10,594 bases of DNA, from positions 336,461 through 347,054 of the forward strand of contig CAMPET010000040.1 in assembly GCA_946803715.1 (NCBI GenBank), read 5' to 3'. The notes under the pieces were generated by a model. That model was not told where the DNA came from. It was given only the letters and a program-made list of their open reading frames with translations, and did no database searches. Position 1 is the first letter of the stretch, and each line of letters opens with the position of its first letter. A program made the translations under genes and the position numbers. This stretch comes from Beroe ovata. Lineage: Eukaryota; Ctenophora; Nuda; Beroida; Beroidae. Positions 8,550 through 10,594 of the stretch are shown here, piece after piece.

Positions 8550-8807
8550 GTAATTGTTTGAATCTCAATATCTCTTTCATTCATAATTATCATTGATTTC
8601 TACAATCAAAAATCTCCTCTGACGTCTAACCAACGCATAGTATCAGACGTTTGTCTGAGTTTACACGCCTTATCGATCATTATCTGTGTGAAAACTGACA
8701 AGAATGTTTAAGTAGGACATGTCTTATTGAATTATGTGCCACAAAGCTTTGTACAACATTCTGTCATAATATTGAAGGGTAGCACGAACAAAAGTTCCCA
8801 AGAAGTT

Positions 8808-8874
8808 TGACGTCACAATGTTCCGCCGAAATTTTCACATATATCCTGGGAAAAAAGATCGGGTCTTTATATAG
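8808..8874 (+). promoter_or_regulatory. Possible internal promoter: CRE (TGACGTCA) plus TATA-like box
   Basis: A perfect CREB/ATF palindrome TGACGTCA lies at 8808-8815 and a TATA-like ttatatag at 8867-8874, 52 bp further on. Normal TATA spacing would put a start site near 8895-8905, just ahead of the coding-like part of the 8811-9362 ORF. The first in-frame ATG of that ORF is at 9072, but out-of-frame ATGs at 8959 and 8962 come first. Both motifs are short, so this is a suggestion from arrangement only. Confidence 0.3.
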
Positions 8875-8919
8875 GGGGAAATTCATCCAATCCCCAAACG
8901 CCAGGAACCGATTTCCTAG

Positions 8920-9362
8920 CTGAACCAGTCCTCCGGAACGCGGATCTCGAGTCCTCCGATGATGCGAGCTCGCAAAAACTGTCGAAATCGGGCAGCCAGT
9001 CCGTGTCACTGGCGAGTCGCGGCGACCCGGAAACCGGAGGCGGCGGACAAGAATGGAGCTCGTACAAGAGAATGCGAGGGGGAAGTCCAACGAAACTGGG
9101 AAAGAAGAAGTGTCGGGAATTCGGGCTGAGTTCAAAAACCGGCGAGAGTAATGAGCCGAAAAAAGGTGACGGACCAGGGGTGAAGAAGGAGGTGAAAGCA
9201 GTGATTGCCAAATCGTATGCGGAGGAAGAATGCGAGTTGGCAACGTTCATGTCCCTGACATGTCCGGAAGGTTTGATCATGGTTGGACACCTGCTCTACA
9301 CAATATATGACCTCATGTTGAGGGGGAGCACGCCCATGCAGAATCTATTCCAGCAGCTATAG
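8920..9362 (+). CDS. Intronic coding-like ORF: alternative exon or mobile-element ORF fragment
   Basis: The frame is open from 8811 to the TAG at 9360-9362. From about 8883 the codons are GC-rich at third positions and composition is unlike the surrounding AT-rich DNA, which suggests real coding sequence, present or past. The start given here is the acceptor cctag (ending 8919): joining exon 1's phase-1 donor to it completes an Ala codon and keeps the frame. The product would be acidic and Ser-rich at first (ESSDDASSQK), then basic and Gly/Lys-rich (RMRGGSPTKLGKKK), then more ordered, with Leu/Met/Tyr near the end (GHLLYTIYDLMLRG). The first in-frame Met is at 9072 (96 codons to the stop). 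A donor aag|gtgacg at 9165/9166 is also phase 1 and would join to the 10028 microexon in frame. No domain is recognised. Alternatives: a terminal exon giving a short isoform, a cassette or first exon, or an ORF1/gag-like retroelement remnant. The minus-strand open frames here are shadows. Confidence 0.4.
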
Positions 9363-9693
9363 ATATCACCTCCCTGCTTTCAGCTACTAGATGAACCATC
9401 TTGAACAGATTGTGACGTGTGCTACAATCTCGTAACAAGAGAAGCACCTGTGCTATATTCGTCCGTACACATTACAAGACGTGAGCCGTAACCCGTGTTA
9501 GTCTATCAGAGGAGTTCAGCTTGAGCATTGAGCTAAAAGCAGGATACTACGTATGCACCAGCTGCAGCAGTACGCACCTGCAATACTTGGTACCCTCGAT
9601 TAATGGTGTGTTCAGCAATAAGCAGACCTTCAAAAGCCCAAAAAGCCCCACCCATGTCTCCCCCAGATAGCCTGCGTCTTGTGAAATTTTCCG

Positions 9694-9699
9694 AATAAA
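9694..9699 (+). terminator. AATAAA polyadenylation hexamer in intron 1
   Basis: AATAAA at 9694-9699 lies about 330 nt after the stop of the 8920-9362 ORF and is followed by a T-rich stretch; a second AATAAA is at 9797-9802. They could end a short isoform using that ORF as terminal exon. In AT-rich DNA the hexamer is frequent by chance, so support is weak. Confidence 0.25.
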
Positions 9700-10027
9700 A
9701 ACAATTTCACTTTTGTCCCTGCCAGGAAAATAATATAGAATCAAACATACACATTATTATATTTTACACACCTATCATATAACTTTGCTATTCCCCAATA
9801 AAAGTGCTAATTTTCTAATTTCTGAGCTGGAGAATAATATCGCGTGACAAAACAATTCCAACTTTAGCCCTTTTCATTCACTTTTTTGCTACTTGCTTGT
9901 TGTCATTTTCTGAAAAATATGGGCGGCGAAACTTTTCCAAAAATATTTTTCCAAGTTTTTTGCGCGAATTGAATGACAAGAAAAAGGAGCGTCAGTGATA
10001 GTTTTAATCTCTTGGTACATCTTTCAG

Positions 10028-10048
10028 GGTCGGGAGGTGGAATAGGCC
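10028..10048 (+). CDS. Coding exon 2, 21-nt microexon
   Basis: Acceptor ctttcag ends at 10027 and donor gtgagt begins at 10049. With exon 1's phase-1 donor it completes a Gly codon and adds SGGGIG, leaving one base (phase 1). At 21 nt with both junctions in phase 1 it can be skipped or included without changing frame, as is typical of regulated microexons. One of the other two frames has a TAG, so the phase match has some weight. The Gly-rich product continues the low-complexity character of exon 1. The last exon base is C rather than the usual G, which weakens the donor slightly. It is short enough to be chance, and is supported by the consistent chain of phases. Confidence 0.5.
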
Positions 10049-10182
10049 GTGAGTATAATTGTCCTTATTTCCACTTTTTTCATAGAAAACATTCATTTGT
10101 CAGAATATAATTCCGATAATTAGGGGTTGGAAAAATTAGAGAAGAGATATAGTTTATTGATAAATGTCATCATTACTTTCAG
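10049..10182 (+). other. Intron 2 (134 nt)
   Basis: gtgagt to tttcag; short and AT-rich with T-runs, typical of small invertebrate introns. Confidence 0.5.
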
Positions 10183-10213
10183 TTGACAGAGAGGTTTCAG
10201 TCAGAAACGGAGG
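10183..10213 (+). CDS. Coding exon 3, 31 nt
   Basis: Acceptor attactttcag ends at 10182 and the donor is gg|gtaagt at 10213/10214, a strong match. Read from phase 1 it completes Leu and encodes DREVSVRNG, then leaves two bases (phase 2). An alternative acceptor tttcag ending at 10200 would shorten the exon by exactly 18 nt, also in frame. The residues include the first Glu of the main protein, so the character changes here from basic repeat to mixed sequence. Confidence 0.58.
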
Positions 10214-10396
10214 GTAAGTCTCCGATCAAAGAATATGGAACACTCAATTCTTATAAATAGTTTGGAAGGGGGGGGCATTTTTACCTCAATTTCGGTAGAT
10301 GAAAACCAAATTTTAGATTGGCAAATATTCAGAAAATTACAAAATAACAACCTACAATATAGTAAGATAACCACATCTCTCTCTTTTACCTGACAG
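10214..10396 (+). other. Intron 3 (183 nt)
   Basis: gtaagt to a strong pyrimidine tract (tctctctcttttacctgacag). Contains a run of nine or more G near 10267-10275. A minus-strand open frame overlapping this intron (10201-10434) is treated as spurious. Confidence 0.55.
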
Positions 10397-10478
10397 AGGC
10401 GGTGTAGCAGCGGTAGAGGCAGGAGGTATGTCACGAAACATCCCCCTCTCCCAGATGGACAAGCTAGACATCACCAAG
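10397..10478 (+). CDS. Coding exon 4, 82 nt, gene continues beyond the window
   Basis: The acceptor ends at 10396 and the donor is aag|gtgagt at 10478/10479, both near consensus. From phase 2 it completes Gly297 and encodes 27 residues (GGVAAVEAGG, then MSRNIPLSQMDKLDITK), ending in phase 0. The Gly/Ala part ends the low-complexity region. The MSRNIPLSQMDKLDITK segment has ordinary composition and may be the edge of a folded domain encoded further right. I do not recognise the family. An ATG inside (10428-10430) could act as the start for a shorter product lacking the repeat region. Joined to exons 1-3 this gives 324 residues without a stop. Confidence 0.65.
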
Positions 10479-10594
10479 GTGAGTGTGTACTGGGAGGTGG
10501 TGTGCTCCTGAAATAATAGGGTGGGGTTAAAGGAGAGTGTAGGAGGAGGCGTGTTGAGAAAAAGGAGGGTGTGGGGTTAAGGGGGAGTGGGGTT
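10479..10594 (+). other. Start of intron 4, G-rich
   Basis: Begins gtgagt, a consensus donor, and is cut by the window end. The plus strand is G-rich, and gtggggttaa is repeated at 10521-10530 and 10571-10580 (50-bp spacing), with a further gtggggtt at the last eight bases. Confidence 0.6.
10567..10592 (+). other. Canonical G-quadruplex motif
   Basis: Four G-runs (10567-10569, 10573-10576, 10581-10585, 10589-10592) are separated by loops TGT, TTAA and AGT, which meets the usual G3+N1-7 rule. It lies on the coding strand, so the pre-mRNA could fold it about 90 nt after the exon 4 donor. Confidence 0.75.

Larger units (their letters stand above)
8550..10027 (+). other. Intron 1 of the Gly/Lys/Pro-rich gene (about 1.48 kb)
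   Basis: Bounded by cag|gtaatt at 8550 and ctttcag ending at 10027. It contains the ORF at 8811-9362 with promoter-like motifs, described separately. The remainder (8560-8800 and 9363-10020) is AT-rich with an 8-bp inverted repeat (gtgaaatt 9681-9688 / aatttcac 9703-9710) and two AATAAA hexamers. Intron status of the whole interval depends on the microexon at 10028 being genuine. Confidence 0.55.

Noticed and set aside
8764-9280. Two long minus-strand frames over the intronic ORF (159 and 137 codons)
   Set aside because: Composition (Ser/Pro/Phe/Arg-rich) is what the antisense of the plus frame gives, and the two overlap each other. The plus frame has better third-position bias and phase-compatible splice sites.

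Overview
The window looks like nuclear DNA of an animal, most likely an arthropod. It is AT-rich and non-coding for about 7.6 kb, carries at least seven CA/TG microsatellite tracts, and its only well-supported gene is split by GT-AG introns. A hemipteran-type insect is a guess from overall texture (for example the ggttaggttg word near 1523); nothing diagnostic of a species is visible. I found no rRNA, tRNA, CRISPR array, bacterial-type operon or intact transposase or reverse transcriptase.

Layout. 1-7660 is intergenic or upstream-intron sequence. It holds CA/TG tracts (1-34, 950-967, 1038-1055, 2425-2461, 3738-3764, 5699-5770, 5919-5985), a 44-bp direct repeat beside the window's only N (968), a degenerate ~20-22 bp tandem repeat (1835-1948), short direct repeats around 2253-2356, and three CACGTG E-boxes within 101 bp (4046-4146). 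From 7634 a strong branch point, pyrimidine tract and AG introduce a plus-strand gene. Its first coding exon (ATG 7712, donor at 8549/8550) encodes a 279-residue, very basic Gly/Lys/Pro/Ala-rich low-complexity segment. A 21-nt microexon (10028-10048), a 31-nt exon (10183-10213) and an 82-nt exon (10397-10478) follow in matching phase, giving a 324-residue open N-terminal part that continues past the window. The protein family is not recognised.

The large first intron (8550-10027) contains a GC-richer open reading frame (8811-9362) that looks coding by composition and codon third positions. It could be an alternative terminal exon, an alternative cassette or first exon, or a mobile-element ORF fragment. 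A splice acceptor at 8918-8919 joins it in frame to exon 1, one internal donor (9165/9166) joins it in frame to the microexon, and a perfect CRE (TGACGTCA) and a TATA-like box lie just upstream. The last intron starts with G-rich DNA containing a canonical G-quadruplex pattern at the window edge.

Most notable points: a repeat protein whose 15-residue duplication is identical in protein but differs at eight third-codon positions; a microexon-rich, phase-consistent junction; the phase-compatible ORF with its own promoter-like motifs; and a start-stop (ATG TAG) upstream element just before the main start codon.
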